DNA of 64,000 nt from positions 248,001 through 312,000 of the forward strand of contig NZ_QYTV02000004.1 in assembly GCF_003605385.1 (NCBI RefSeq), in the 5' to 3' direction. The position numbers were made by a program, and so were the translations under genes. The notes under the pieces are model-generated. The model was given only the letters and a program-made list of their open reading frames with translations, was not told the DNA's origin and did no database searches. The DNA is from Siminovitchia acidinfaciens (GTDB lineage: Bacteria > Bacillota > Bacilli > Bacillales > Bacillaceae_C). Of this stretch, positions 46,541 through 55,844 are shown piece after piece (within the stretch, counting starts at the first letter, position 1; each line of letters starts with the position of its first letter).

Positions 46541-47180
46541 TTATAAGAGAGTTGGAGAGATTATTAGAGAGTTGGAGAGATTATTAGAGAGTTGGAGAGA
46601 TTATTAGAGAGTTGGAGAGATTATTAGAGAGTTGGAGAGATTATTAGAGAGTTGGAGAGATTATTAGAGAGTTGGAGAGATTATTAGAGAGTTGGAGAGA
46701 TTATTAGAGAGTTGGAGAGATTATTAGAGAGTTGGAGAGATTATTAGAGAGTTGGAGAGATTATTAGAGAGTTGGAGAGATTATTAGAGAGTTGGAGAGA
46801 TTATTAGAGAGTTGGAGAGATTATTAGAGAGTTGGAGAGATTATTAGAGAGTTGGAGAGATTATTAGAGAGTTGGAGAGATTATTAGAGAGTTGGAGAGA
46901 TTATTAGAGAGTTGGAGAGATTATTAGAGAGTTGGAGAGATTATTAGAGAGTTGGAGAGATTATTAGAGAGTTGGAGAGATTATTAGAGAGTTGGAGAGA
47001 TTATTAGAGAGTTGGAGAGATTATTAGAGAGTTGGAGAGATTATTAGAGAGTTGGAGAGATTATTAGAGAGTTGGAGAGATTATTAGAGAGTTGGAGAGA
47101 TTATTAGAGAGTTGGAGAGATTATTAGAGAGTTGGAGAGATTATTAGAGAGTTGGAGCGATTATTAGAGAGTTGGAGCAG
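46541..47180. repeat. 20-bp tandem array 1 (32 units)
   Basis: The unit TTATTAGAGAGTTGGAGAGA is repeated 32 times with almost no change. The first unit has the TTATAAG form typical of array 2; the last two end GCGA and GCAG. The final unit runs into a GC-rich hairpin (47174-47212). It lies in the convergent gap between the permease (plus) and nadA (minus). Confidence 0.95.
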
Positions 47181-47212
47181 CCGGGAAGGGTTCCCCTTCC
47201 ATCGGCTGCTCC
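47174..47212. terminator. hairpin closing array 1
   Basis: GGAGCAGCCG...CGGCTGCTCC with an inner GGAAGGG/CCCTTCC stem. The left arm is formed by the last repeat unit. No good T-run on either strand, but it is 60 bases after the nadA stop and may end that transcript. Confidence 0.55.
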
Positions 47213-47271
47213 ACTAATTATTATATTTATATAGAGAATAGACTTCCGTTCGGTTTTAATCCGAATTTTTA

Positions 47272-48378
47272 TCAGGATAGCTCCAGCATCCGATCTAGTG
47301 CTAATTTTGCAAACTCAGCAGTTTTATCATCAACTGAAATTACGTTATGTTTTTCTCCATCAGCAATAGTTTCAAGGCACCAAACCAGATGAGGCAAGTC
47401 AATCCGGTTCATGGTCAGGCACGGGCACATGTGCGGATTCAACGAAACGATATGCTTGTCCGGATGATCCTGAATCAGGCGGTTAACTAGATTCATTTCG
47501 GTACCAATCGCCCACGCAGTTCCTGGCTCTGCGTTTTCTATTACTTTAATAATATAGCTTGTTGATCCGTTCAGGTCCGAAAGCGCCACGACTTCACGCG
47601 AACACTCCGGATGGACGAGCACTTTCATTTCCGGATGATTGCTGCGGATGTCCTCGATATTTTTCACGGTAAAGTTTTCATGAACGGAGCAATGGCCTTT
47701 CCATAGCAAGACTTTCACTTTTCCAACAGGACCATCATACTCCAGTTCATCTGTGATCGGGTTCCAGACGGCCATTTCATCAAGACCTACACCCAGGTTA
47801 TAGGCAGTGTTTCGTCCGAGGTGCTGGTCAGGTAAAAATAGTATTCTTTCCTTTTGCTCAAATGCCCAGCGAACCATTTCTTCCGCGTTGGATGATGTGA
47901 CAGTGGCACCTCCGTTTTCTCCGACAAATGATTTGATTGCTGCAGTCGAATTGACGTAAGTGAGCGGCAGAATTGTCTCACCGAATATGGCGGTCAACTT
48001 CTCCCACGCACGCTCGGTCTGATAAATGTCAGCCATGTCCGCCATCGAACAGCCCGCGCGCATGTCCGGAAGGTACACTGTTTGATTCTTCGTTGTTAAA
48101 ATATCGGCTGTCTCAGCCATAAAATGGACTCCGCAAAACACAATGTGCTCCGCTTCCTCGTTCTTTTCACAAAGCTGCGCGAGCTGCAATGAATCACCCG
48201 TAGCATCCGCAAATTGGATAATTTCATCTTTTTGATAATGGTGACCGGGAATAAAAAGCTTGCTTCCAAGCGCTTCCTTCGCAGCGCGCACCCTTCCCTC
48301 CAGCTCCTCCGTTGACATGTTGCGATACTTTTCTGGCAGCACATTTGTCTGCTTTTCCAACGTTTGAAAAATACTCAT
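47272..48378 (-). CDS. nadA: quinolinate synthase
   Basis: Condenses iminoaspartate with dihydroxyacetone phosphate to quinolinate in NAD synthesis; holds a catalytic [4Fe-4S] cluster. [16 protein letters not shown] near residue 43, [15 protein letters not shown] near residue 79 and the Cys-bearing blocks RAGCSMADM (near 109), HPECSREV (near 257) and HMCPCL (near 318). The 368-residue form with a C-terminal Cys pair is the Bacillus type. Cotranscription with nadB-nadC is possible but a 500-base gap with repeats intervenes. Confidence 0.95.
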   Translation of the reverse strand: MSIFQTLEKQTNVLPEKYRNMSTEELEGRVRAAKEALGSKLFIPGHHYQKDEIIQFADATGDSLQLAQLCEKNEEAEHIVFCGVHFMAETADILTTKNQTVYLPDMRAGCSMADMADIYQTERAWEKLTAIFGETILPLTYVNSTAAIKSFVGENGGATVTSSNAEEMVRWAFEQKERILFLPDQHLGRNTAYNLGVGLDEMAVWNPITDELEYDGPVGKVKVLLWKGHCSVHENFTVKNIEDIRSNHPEMKVLVHPECSREVVALSDLNGSTSYIIKVIENAEPGTAWAIGTEMNLVNRLIQDHPDKHIVSLNPHMCPCLTMNRIDLPHLVWCLETIADGEKHNVISVDDKTAEFAKLALDRMLELS

Positions 48379-48509
48379 ACCCCTTAAATCCTCCCTTGTT
48401 GTAAAAACTCTTTAAGTGGGACGGCGATTGCCGCTCCGTGTGTTTTAAAATGAGTGGTGCGGTTCAGCGGAGCTGAACCCTTCACTTTTTACAGCTCCTA
48501 GTAAAACTC

Positions 48510-48725
48510 GGCGTCCAGACCGAATAGTGTTAGTCCTTAGCGAGCGGATAGTAATTCAAGCAAAGTGGATAGTGCTCTTCGAATTCTGGTCATTATTTTC
48601 GAAAAGACGATAGTATTTTTAAATTCCGGACAGTATTTTCGAAAAGCAGATAGTATTTCTAAATTCTGGACAGTATTTCCCGAAATGCAGATAGTATTTC
48701 AGAAAAGACAATAGTAATTTTTAAT
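48510..48725. repeat. 20/21-bp tandem repeat, AAATACT family (inverted)
   Basis: ATAGT or ACAGT recurs at 48548, 48569, 48589, 48610, 48630, 48650, 48670, 48691 and 48711, 20 or 21 bases apart. Segments such as GATAGTATTTCTAAATTCTG are the reverse complement of those at 13.4 kb. It lies between nadC and nadA. Confidence 0.78.
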
Positions 48726-48881
48726 TTCACTACCACAAGACAGCATTCTCCCACCTTGCAGAATCCACAATAACCTAACTGGCTAGTATTCTTGAATTCA
48801 CTTATACCTGGCCGCTTTGAACGCTTGAAGAGTTTTCAAAACCCCGATTCATCCAAATATCCCCAACTACCACATTTTCCC

Positions 48882-49748
48882 TCAAACTAGCAGTGTTTCA
48901 GGCATCGCGACTTGCGCTCCAACCTTCACCTTTGCACTGATATCCAGGGCAGCAACCGAGTGTGTCAAGAATCCGAGCGATATATAATCGACCCCCGTAT
49001 CGCTGTACGAAGCGAGGTTATCGATCGTGATTCCGCCGGACGCTTCGGTCACAATACCTTCCGGAACCAGCCCGATCCACTCTTTGATTTCTTCGGGTGT
49101 CCGGTTGTCGAACATGATGACATCAGCTTTAGCAGCGACGGCTTCGAGCACCATTTCTTTCGTTTCGGTTTCAACTTCGACCTTAACCATGTGGCCCACC
49201 TTTTCTCGGACCGCCGCAACCGCTCCTGCAATCGATCCGGCGAATGCGATGTGGTTGTCTTTCAGCATCGCCCCGTCATACAGGCCATAGCGGTGGTTCT
49301 GACCGCCGCCGCACCGGACCGCGTATTTCTCAAGCATCCGCAAGCCTGGCGTCGTTTTTCTAGTGTCACATATTTTCGTATAATCACTGTTCAAAATTTC
49401 GACAGCTTCCCGTGTTTTCGTCGCAATTCCGCTCATCCTCTGTACAAGATTCAAAATGACGCGCTCGCCTTTCAGCAGGCTGTCCACCGGCCCCCATACA
49501 GTCGCCAGCACCTGTCCCCTTTCGATTTTTTCCCCATCACAGACAAAAATGTCATACCGCAGCTCCGGCTCAAGGATTGGATATCCTGTCCGGATGATGT
49601 CTTCCCCGCAGAATACGCCGCTTTCTTTAGCAATAAAATTGACCTCACCAAACTGACCTCTTCCGAATATTTGGCTTGTAACGTCTCGGTCTCCGATGTC
49701 CTCCAGGAAAAATTGCTCAAGTTGCAACCGCAGTTTCAATTGGTTCAT
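48882..49748 (-). CDS. nadC: nicotinate-nucleotide pyrophosphorylase (quinolinate phosphoribosyltransferase)
   Basis: Makes nicotinate mononucleotide from quinolinate and PRPP. EDIGDRDVTSQIF near residue 16, RMSGIATKTREAVEIL near residue 104, DTRKTTPGLRMLEKYAVRCGG near residue 134 and the C-terminal EASGGITIDNLASYSDTGVDYISLG. 288 residues from 49748; this start lies in the nadB coding region (about 30 bases overlap), indicating translational coupling. Confidence 0.95.
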   Translation of the reverse strand: MNQLKLRLQLEQFFLEDIGDRDVTSQIFGRGQFGEVNFIAKESGVFCGEDIIRTGYPILEPELRYDIFVCDGEKIERGQVLATVWGPVDSLLKGERVILNLVQRMSGIATKTREAVEILNSDYTKICDTRKTTPGLRMLEKYAVRCGGGQNHRYGLYDGAMLKDNHIAFAGSIAGAVAAVREKVGHMVKVEVETETKEMVLEAVAAKADVIMFDNRTPEEIKEWIGLVPEGIVTEASGGITIDNLASYSDTGVDYISLGFLTHSVAALDISAKVKVGAQVAMPETLLV

Positions 49749-51312
49749 TGCTTTCATTCCTTTTTTGAATAATTTGCCTGGTCATCCAGTCGTTATTGTT
49801 TTCAGCGGGGTAGTCGCGGCGAAAATGTCCTCCCCTGCTCTCTGTTCGCTTCAAAGCTGATTCCGTAATCAGCCAAGAAGTGATTAACATGAACACCTTC
49901 GTCATTCCTTCAATTGTCAGGTGATCCAAATCAGCATTCAATAGGTCTTCTATTTGAAAACTTTCAAGCCAGTGCTTTTGTGTGACTAAGCCTTCTTTAG
50001 ACCGGACGATACCGACGTTGTCCATCATGAAGTTCTGAATATCCTTGATTTCCGGCAAAATTCCGATAGCTTCCAGACTATGGCATCCATTAATTACCGA
50101 CGATTGATAAGCCCGATTATTAAATGTGCCTATTTCACGCGGACCACTACTGCCATTAAGCCACTCCGACAATTTCTTTCCCATAAAAAGTCCTTCAAGC
50201 AGCGAGTTGCTTGCCAGACGGTTTGCTCCGTGCAGCCCTGTACAAGCAGTCTCACCGATAGCATACAATCCATCGATGCTTGTCCGGCCGATCAGATCCG
50301 TTTTCACGCCCCCCATTAAAAAGTGACTACCGGGAGCAACAGGAATCCGGCATTTCCAATTTACGTGATTTTTTTCACACAAAGCGGTAATCGTCGGGAA
50401 CCGCTCGGCAAAATTTTCAATGGTCGATACATCCAGGTAAACTTGTGTCCCGACACGCAAATAATCGTAAATTGTCTGCGCAACGATATGCCGCGGCGCT
50501 AGGTCTCCTAATGGGTGGATGCCTTCCATGATTGCTTCTCCCGCCTCGGTGACGAGACTTCCGCCATCCCCGCGGACAGCTTCCGAAATTAATCCATGAG
50601 TTTTTCCATCCAGGTAAAGCAGGGTTGGATGAAACTGGATAAATTCCATATCGGCGATTTCGGCTCCTGCTTTATATGCGAGCGCAATGCCATCCCCTGT
50701 TACGGTTTCCGCATTGGATGTGTGACTGTAAAGCTGGCCGCACCCGCCTGTTGCCAAAACAATATGGTCGGCATAAAACGATTCAATGTTGCCAGCTGCA
50801 TTTTTACCCTTAGCTCCTATGCATCTCTGCCCGGAGGAATCTATGATTAAATCATACACAAACATATTTTCAATGACTGTAAATTTACCGGCTATGGTCG
50901 ACTTGAAGTGCTCCATGATCCGCCGGCCGGTTGCATCTCCGCCTCCGTGAACAATTCGATTTTCACTGTGCGCGCCTTCCATTCCAAGCAGAAGTCCGCC
51001 CTGTTCATCCGTATCAAAGCGGCAGCCGGATTCCCACAGTTCTTGAATCAATTCTGGCGCTTCCCTAGTCACCGCCCATGCTACCCCGTGGTCGTTATGA
51101 AACCTGCCGGCTTCCACCGTATCGGCAAAGTGGCTGTCAGGACAATCACTCTTGCCAATGGCAGCGGCAACTCCACCCTGAGCCAAGTTAGAATTTCCAC
51201 TTTCCAGAACAGACTTTGTGATAATTATCACATTCTTATCGTCATAAAGACGCTTCGCCAGCTGCAAAGCGGCCACGCCGCTTCCAATAATTAGGACATC
51301 CGCCTTTTTCAT
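49717..51312 (-). CDS. nadB: L-aspartate oxidase
   Basis: FAD enzyme oxidising aspartate to iminoaspartate for NadA. FAD motif DVLIIGSGVAALQLAKRL near residue 5, SNLAQGGVAAA near residue 43, ATGGCGQLY near residue 189 and IGETACTGLHGANRLASNSLLEG near residue 345. AGGAGG precedes ATG 51312. First gene of nadB-nadC, divergent from nifS across a gap with an inverted repeat. Confidence 0.95.
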   Translation of the reverse strand: MKKADVLIIGSGVAALQLAKRLYDDKNVIIITKSVLESGNSNLAQGGVAAAIGKSDCPDSHFADTVEAGRFHNDHGVAWAVTREAPELIQELWESGCRFDTDEQGGLLLGMEGAHSENRIVHGGGDATGRRIMEHFKSTIAGKFTVIENMFVYDLIIDSSGQRCIGAKGKNAAGNIESFYADHIVLATGGCGQLYSHTSNAETVTGDGIALAYKAGAEIADMEFIQFHPTLLYLDGKTHGLISEAVRGDGGSLVTEAGEAIMEGIHPLGDLAPRHIVAQTIYDYLRVGTQVYLDVSTIENFAERFPTITALCEKNHVNWKCRIPVAPGSHFLMGGVKTDLIGRTSIDGLYAIGETACTGLHGANRLASNSLLEGLFMGKKLSEWLNGSSGPREIGTFNNRAYQSSVINGCHSLEAIGILPEIKDIQNFMMDNVGIVRSKEGLVTQKHWLESFQIEDLLNADLDHLTIEGMTKVFMLITSWLITESALKRTESRGGHFRRDYPAENNNDWMTRQIIQKRNESNEPIETAVAT

Positions 51313-51335
51313 CACGCGCCTCCTAGTATTTACAG

Positions 51336-51347
51336 GTGTCTTGACAC
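51336..51347. promoter_or_regulatory. candidate NiaR/YrxA-type operator between nadB and nifS
   Basis: Perfect palindrome GTGTCTTGACAC preceded by TACAG; the TTGACA inside could be the nifS -35. In Firmicutes NAD genes of this arrangement are repressed by NiaR (YrxA); the regulator gene itself is not in the window. Confidence 0.45.
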
Positions 51348-51415
51348 ATATATTTACATACTATTACACTTATGACAAGTCTTTTTTATAAAATTCATAG
51401 AAAGCGGGATTACAG

Positions 51416-52537
51416 GTGAAATATTTTGATTATGCCGCCTCCTGTCCGTTGGATCAGGAAGCCGCGGAAGTCTATGTAAAAGCGGCGTCTTCTTACTATG
51501 GGAATTCAAGCAGCCTTCACGATATCGGTGATCAGGCAAATGAGCTTTTGGAATACAGCCGGAACCAATTCGCCCGATTTTTCGAGGTATCAAAGGACGG
51601 CATTTATTTTACAAGCGGAGGATCTGAAGGTAATTACTTGGCCTTACAAACGTTATTGTCAGGTAAGGTAAAAAGAGGAAACCATATTATTACAGGAATG
51701 GCGGAACATTCCTCGGTTTTGAATACAATGGAAAAATTACGACAAGCGGGATGGGATATCACGAAGCTTCCTTTTGATTCAGGTGGGAGAATTGACGTGG
51801 AAACTTTCAGGAACGCCATTCGCGAAGATACCGTTCTGGCAAGCATCCAGCACGCAAACCCTGAAATCGGAACGCTTCAGCCGATTGAAAAAATTGGCGC
51901 GCTATGCAGGGAGCATAATATTCTTTTTCACAGTGACTGCGTTCAGTCTTTCGGAAAGGTTGATGTAGCACAAATTGCCCGGGCCGTTGACAGCCTGACG
52001 ATTTCCGGGCATAAATTTTACGGACCAAAAGGAGTTGGGGCGGTTTATCTGAATCCTGCTCTTAGGTGGGAGTCATATGCTCCCGGTACAACACACGAAG
52101 GCGGATTCCGTGCGGGAACAGTGAACGTGCCGGGGATTGCAGCCATGACCGTGGCGGCGGAAAAAGCGATGAAGAATTTGGAAGTTTATGAGGAGCATTA
52201 CCACATGCTGCGGGAAGAATTTTTGCAGTCACTCGCGCCTGTTAGGTCGTGGTGCACCGTTTATGAAGCAGACCTGCCTTCCACAATCGGCATGAGAGTG
52301 GACGGGCTTGAAGGGCAGCTGATCATGAACGAAGCGAACTTGCGCGGATTTGCCATCTCGACGGGAAGCGCCTGCCAGGTGAGTCTGCAGGCGCCGTCGA
52401 AAACAATGGTCGCACTTGGCGTAGAAGGGAAAGCAGTGAAAGAGTTCATTCGAATCACGTTGGGCCGGGAAACGAAAGTGGAGGATGTTCGGGAGTTAGG
52501 CGAGGCGCTTGTAAAAATTGTCAGGGAGAATGGATAG
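51416..52537 (+). CDS. nifS: cysteine desulfurase NifS-like (NAD-synthesis partner)
   Basis: PLP enzyme releasing sulfur from cysteine. In B. subtilis the nifS next to nadBCA builds the Fe-S cluster of NadA, and the placement here is the same. YFDYAASCPLDQEA at the start, GGSEGNYLALQ near residue 68, PLP Lys in SGHKFYGPKGVGAV near residue 197 and the catalytic Cys in STGSACQVSLQ near residue 319. GTG start at 51416; the ribosome site is weak. An interspersed repeat follows. Confidence 0.92.
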   Translation: MKYFDYAASCPLDQEAAEVYVKAASSYYGNSSSLHDIGDQANELLEYSRNQFARFFEVSKDGIYFTSGGSEGNYLALQTLLSGKVKRGNHIITGMAEHSSVLNTMEKLRQAGWDITKLPFDSGGRIDVETFRNAIREDTVLASIQHANPEIGTLQPIEKIGALCREHNILFHSDCVQSFGKVDVAQIARAVDSLTISGHKFYGPKGVGAVYLNPALRWESYAPGTTHEGGFRAGTVNVPGIAAMTVAAEKAMKNLEVYEEHYHMLREEFLQSLAPVRSWCTVYEADLPSTIGMRVDGLEGQLIMNEANLRGFAISTGSACQVSLQAPSKTMVALGVEGKAVKEFIRITLGRETKVEDVRELGEALVKIVRENG

Positions 52538-52571
52538 GAGCCGAGCAAGGAAAACATAATATCGTTACAAG

Positions 52572-52805
52572 AACTAAAGCGCAAGCTCCTTACTTAGCAC
52601 GGGCTAACAAGCTGATTCCGAAGAGGCTGTTCTTCAAGCGGACTTCCGTCACCATTAAGTGAAACTTCTTTGAGTATGCTTCATCCTTACGTCGGGCTGA
52701 ACAAAGAAGCTTTCGCACGGGAGCAAAACCTTGTAGGCTTGATCCTTGCGGGGCTAGGCGCTGAAGCTGGACGTAATATAGCACTCCAACAAAGTTATCT
52801 GCACA
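52572..52805. repeat. interspersed repeat element, copy 5
   Basis: From AAAGCGCAAGCTCCTTACTTA to AGCTGGACGTAAT, the most worn copy. Same order of segments as copy 1 (ACAAGCTGATTCCGAAGAGG; GGGGCTAGGCGCTGAAG). Confidence 0.65.
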
Positions 52806-52830
52806 ATAAGCATTGTAAAGTAAGCTCAAC

Positions 52831-52854
52831 AAGCCGACAGTTAAATGTCGGCTT
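52831..52854 (+). terminator. terminator downstream of nifS and its repeat
   Basis: AAGCCGACA-gttaaa-TGTCGGCTT followed by GTTTCTG. Confidence 0.7.
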
Positions 52855-53042
52855 GTTTCTGTTTGTTACCTAGATTAACAAAGTATTTCTTTTTTTAAAG
52901 CTAATTAACAATTTATTAAAGATTTGGTTAAAATTGGATATTTCGACAAACGTTTTAAAGTAGGTTGCTACAATGGCTTTAGGTAAACGAAAGGAGTTGA
53001 AAACCACCCTTTTTTTTAATAAAAATAACCGGAGGTATGCAA

Positions 53043-53324
53043 ATGTTAATTAAGCGAGTTTGGAAACTATTCGTTACTGGTCTTGTTTTATTGGTTGTTA
53101 CTGCCTGCGGTGGTGGTCAAGACGTGCCTCCTCAGGAGGAGCCGGCTGATATGGAGGAATCTCCAGTGGACGGCACGAATACAGAGGAACCGGCTGGAGA
53201 TATAAATGAAGATTCTTCATTAGATGAGACAAATATTGAGGAGCCGACTGAAAGCCCGGCAGAACCTTCAACCGGTGAAACGGGTACAGAAGCGCCCTCA
53301 ACTGATAGCGATGGAAGCGACTGA
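53043..53324 (+). CDS. small acidic lipoprotein
   Basis: 93 residues. The signal ends in the lipobox LVVTAC, so the Cys would be lipidated and the protein held outside the membrane. The mature part is an unstructured Glu/Pro/Thr/Asp-rich linker of about 70 residues with near-repeats (EEPADMEESP, TEEPAGDINE, IEEPTESPAE). I start at the ATG at 53043 since GGAGGT touches the earlier one. No family recognised; no folded domain follows, so it may be a spacer or a truncated surface lipoprotein. Confidence 0.65.
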   Translation: MLIKRVWKLFVTGLVLLVVTACGGGQDVPPQEEPADMEESPVDGTNTEEPAGDINEDSSLDETNIEEPTESPAEPSTGETGTEAPSTDSDGSD

Positions 53325-53672
53325 TAGTTAGAGATTACTGTACATGTCCAGGATAAGCGTACAATAGTGCCGTCAAGAGCCTCGCCCCCTTCAATCGAGG
53401 TCGAGCCCGACAGCCCTCGAGTGAGGCTCAAAATATGCTTTAATGATTCGGAGCTGAGCCGATAGGCCAAAACATGATTTTGATGAACCCAATAAGTCAA
53501 AACCTCACTTTTATGAGTGGGGGTAGACCCAAGCCAGGATCTTAGTTTTATGAGCCCGAACCCAGCAGAAATCAACCAAACCGAACGAGATATGGCCAAA
53601 GAAGATCGCGCTGGGGAGAGACGCACCACGGAACGTTAATAAACACTCAATCTGTTATATATCACACTCTCT

Positions 53673-53706
53673 GCTTTCGGCCGCATGCCGAAAGCTTTCT
53701 TTTTTA
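53673..53706 (+). terminator. terminator after the lipoprotein region
   Basis: GCTTTCGGC-cgcat-GCCGAAAGC followed by TTTCTTTTTT. The 350 bases between it and the lipoprotein stop hold no convincing gene. Confidence 0.75.
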
Positions 53707-53788
53707 AAAAACAAAAATAATCTGCTCTGTCTCAACTAAGAAACAAGCAGATTATGGAGAGTCCTCATATAGTTTTTTCAATGTATCA

Positions 53789-53919
53789 TTACTCCTCTGT
53801 TTTACTTAAGCACCGCTCACACTCGTTGAAATAGCACTCGTGCATTTCATTCATTTCTTCTCCGCATTGGCAGCATTGTTTGGCAGGAATATTTCTATAA
53901 AACTCTATTGGCATCATTT
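53789..53919 (-). pseudogene. YhfH-like small Cys-rich protein, frameshifted
   Basis: Frame 1 reads MMPIEFYRNIPAK from an ATG behind GGGAGG. After a run of five A bases the sense continues one frame over as QCCQCGEEMNEMHECYFNEC, then ERCLSKTEE and a stop. The joined sequence matches the YhfH-type pattern (NLPPK-C-x-x-CG...HECY...C-x-x-C), a tiny putative zinc-binding family. Six A bases would restore one frame. So it is a one-base deletion, a sequencing error in a homopolymer, or slippage. Confidence 0.6.
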
Positions 53920-54134
53920 TGGATGGCCTCCCTTTTTGTTATTAAACACATTGTAGTATAACAGTTTAATAAAGTCAACATCTGTTATATACCTGTTTTA
54001 TATATATTACATTCAACATGTAAATAAATGTGCTAAAAATAGACCAAACATATTTTTACAAAATATACTATTCACGGTTTGGGATTTCGAATATAATTAT
54101 GTAGATATTTGATAATTTAAGGGGGAGTCTCATT

Positions 54135-55121
54135 TTGAAGCGTTTGTTGCCAGCATTACTTGCGGCAGTTCTTGCTATTTGGACGCTGCCATTATCCGCT
54201 TTTGCGGCGGTGGATTCGAAAGATCCGAAGTTTCAAAGCTATTTGAAAGAAATTGGAATGTCCGAGGAAGAGTTTGCTACATATTTTATGGATGTCCATG
54301 ATTTCACTCTTGAAGATTTCGATTCTGTTCAGGAAGTAAAAGATTACTTGGGCGATACAGTAAACAAAGAAAACCTGAAAGCCCTGCTTGCTGATTATGA
54401 AATGACACAGAAAGAGTTGGAACAGCTGCTTGCCGAACAAGGTAAGTCTTTGGATGATTTCATTTTCATTGATGACCTTGAAGCTGAACTTTATTATTTG
54501 TCAGTTGAGGCTATCGATGAAGAAGCTGCGATTGCAATCCTTGGTGAGTTTGGACTTACAGCTGAAGAGATGCAAAGATTGGCAGACCACTTGGAAAAAG
54601 TAATGGAAAATGCTGATGAGGAAGAATTTTTAGACAAACTATTAATCTTGGGCGACCGCTTGATGGCTTTCCCGGAATTCGATAGTTCCTCAGATCTTAC
54701 TCCAGCGCAGATCGCCGAACTGCTTAGTATTTGGGACGAGCTCCTGGATCTTTTTCAAGTAAAAGTAGATTACTATCTTGTAAAAGATGGAATTGAAACG
54801 CCGATTTCCATGTCCGCTCTAGTCCAGATGGATACAATTGACGGTGCGGATTTACTAATAAAAATTTACTCCAAAGACGGAGTGTTCCTTGCCGACTTAA
54901 TCATTACTAAAGAAATGTTCGGCTCGGAAATTATTAATAATGTTGGCCAAAAAGCAGAAACTGCAGTAAAAACTGCTGCCGGAAAGCCCGTTGTGAAAAC
55001 AGTGAAAGGCGGAAAGCTGCCAAACACCGCTTCCGACTACCTTCCGAAGGCGGCTGCTGGACTTGCGTTCATCATTTTTGGCGCCTTCTTATTCCGTAAA
55101 TTCAAAGTTAAAGGTGCCTAA
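54135..55121 (+). CDS. processed acidic surface protein with LPXTA sorting signal
   Basis: Secreted, wall-anchored protein. Signal peptide at residues 1-24 (SAFAAV). The body is helical and very acidic, with several EFG/EIGMSEEEF-type short helices (IGMSEEEFATYF, FGLTAEEMQRLADHLEKV, LTPAQIAELLSIWDELLDLF). The C terminus has LPNTA at about residues 295-299, a hydrophobic span and RKFKVKGA, a complete sortase signal of the LPXTA type. TTG start behind GGGGGAG. It overlaps the sortase gene by one base, so the two form a dedicated pair. Known as a family in Bacillaceae; role unknown. Confidence 0.87.
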   Translation: MKRLLPALLAAVLAIWTLPLSAFAAVDSKDPKFQSYLKEIGMSEEEFATYFMDVHDFTLEDFDSVQEVKDYLGDTVNKENLKALLADYEMTQKELEQLLAEQGKSLDDFIFIDDLEAELYYLSVEAIDEEAAIAILGEFGLTAEEMQRLADHLEKVMENADEEEFLDKLLILGDRLMAFPEFDSSSDLTPAQIAELLSIWDELLDLFQVKVDYYLVKDGIETPISMSALVQMDTIDGADLLIKIYSKDGVFLADLIITKEMFGSEIINNVGQKAETAVKTAAGKPVVKTVKGGKLPNTASDYLPKAAAGLAFIIFGAFLFRKFKVKGA

Positions 55122-55735
55122 TGAAACGTTTCATTCTCATTGCAGCGGCAGTTGGAATGATTGGACTTGGCACTTGGCTTGCCGGAACAAATGCCTTCAA
55201 ATTTTTGACGGGGTATATGACAGTAGATAAAGTCAGTTCAGAGCCTGCGCCCGTCAAACAAGAAGAAGCACCACCAGTGGAAGTGCGTGAAACGAAAACT
55301 GTCGTTTATGACGATCGGCCCGAAGAGGGCGAAATCATCGGCGATTTGATCATCCCTAAACTGGATGCAAAGCTGCCGATTTTCCATGGTACCGATGAGG
55401 ATGAACTGGAAAAGGGCGTTGGCCATTATGCCGGCAGCGTCCTTCCCGGGGAAAAAGATAATTCGGTACTTTCCGGTCACCGGGATACCGTCTTCAGACG
55501 GCTCGGCGAAGTGGGAAAAGGCGATACATTGATCGTTACCACGGCTAAAGGTGAATTCACTTATAAAATTCGCAAGGTTCGAATTGTGGATGCAGACGAC
55601 CGGACAGTAATCGTTCCGAAGCCGCGTGCCACCTTGACCGTCACCACATGCTACCCATTTAGGTACATTGGCGATGCGCCCGAACGATACATCTTGGTTG
55701 GCGATTTGATCGACAGTAAAAAATATAAAGAGTGA
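55121..55735 (+). CDS. class D sortase
   Basis: Membrane-bound transpeptidase that anchors the upstream LPXTA protein to the cell wall. N-terminal membrane span at residues 4-22, catalytic domain from about residue 70, with active-site H120 (LSGHRDT), C177 (TTCYPF) and R189 (APERYIL). 204 residues. Its ATG shares a base with the stop of the substrate gene (TAATG), so translation is coupled. Ends at a terminator. Confidence 0.92.
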   Translation: MKRFILIAAAVGMIGLGTWLAGTNAFKFLTGYMTVDKVSSEPAPVKQEEAPPVEVRETKTVVYDDRPEEGEIIGDLIIPKLDAKLPIFHGTDEDELEKGVGHYAGSVLPGEKDNSVLSGHRDTVFRRLGEVGKGDTLIVTTAKGEFTYKIRKVRIVDADDRTVIVPKPRATLTVTTCYPFRYIGDAPERYILVGDLIDSKKYKE

Positions 55736-55738
55736 GGA

Positions 55739-55765
55739 GCCGTGCCGGTTGGTGCGGCTTTTTTT
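55739..55765 (+). terminator. terminator of the sortase operon
   Basis: GCCGTGCC-ggtt-GGTGCGGC followed by seven T residues. Confidence 0.75.
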
Positions 55766-55844
55766 GCGTCTGCGCTCACAGGAGGGGGCAGTGGTACGAG
55801 GGTTTGAGCTGCTTTTACATGCGGGGGTGGTGAGTTATACGTGG

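Noticed and set aside
46541-47180. Coding repeat protein from the 20-bp array
   Set aside because: A 20-base unit shifts frame each copy and every frame meets TTATTAG or similar stops within 60 bases; no start or ribosome site.
48912-49772. 286-codon plus-strand frame opposite nadC
   Set aside because: Antisense to a confidently identified nadC.
53132-53629. 165-codon minus-strand open frame over the lipoprotein gene
   Set aside because: It is the shadow of the Glu/Pro-rich lipoprotein, with no ribosome site and low-complexity Ser-rich composition.
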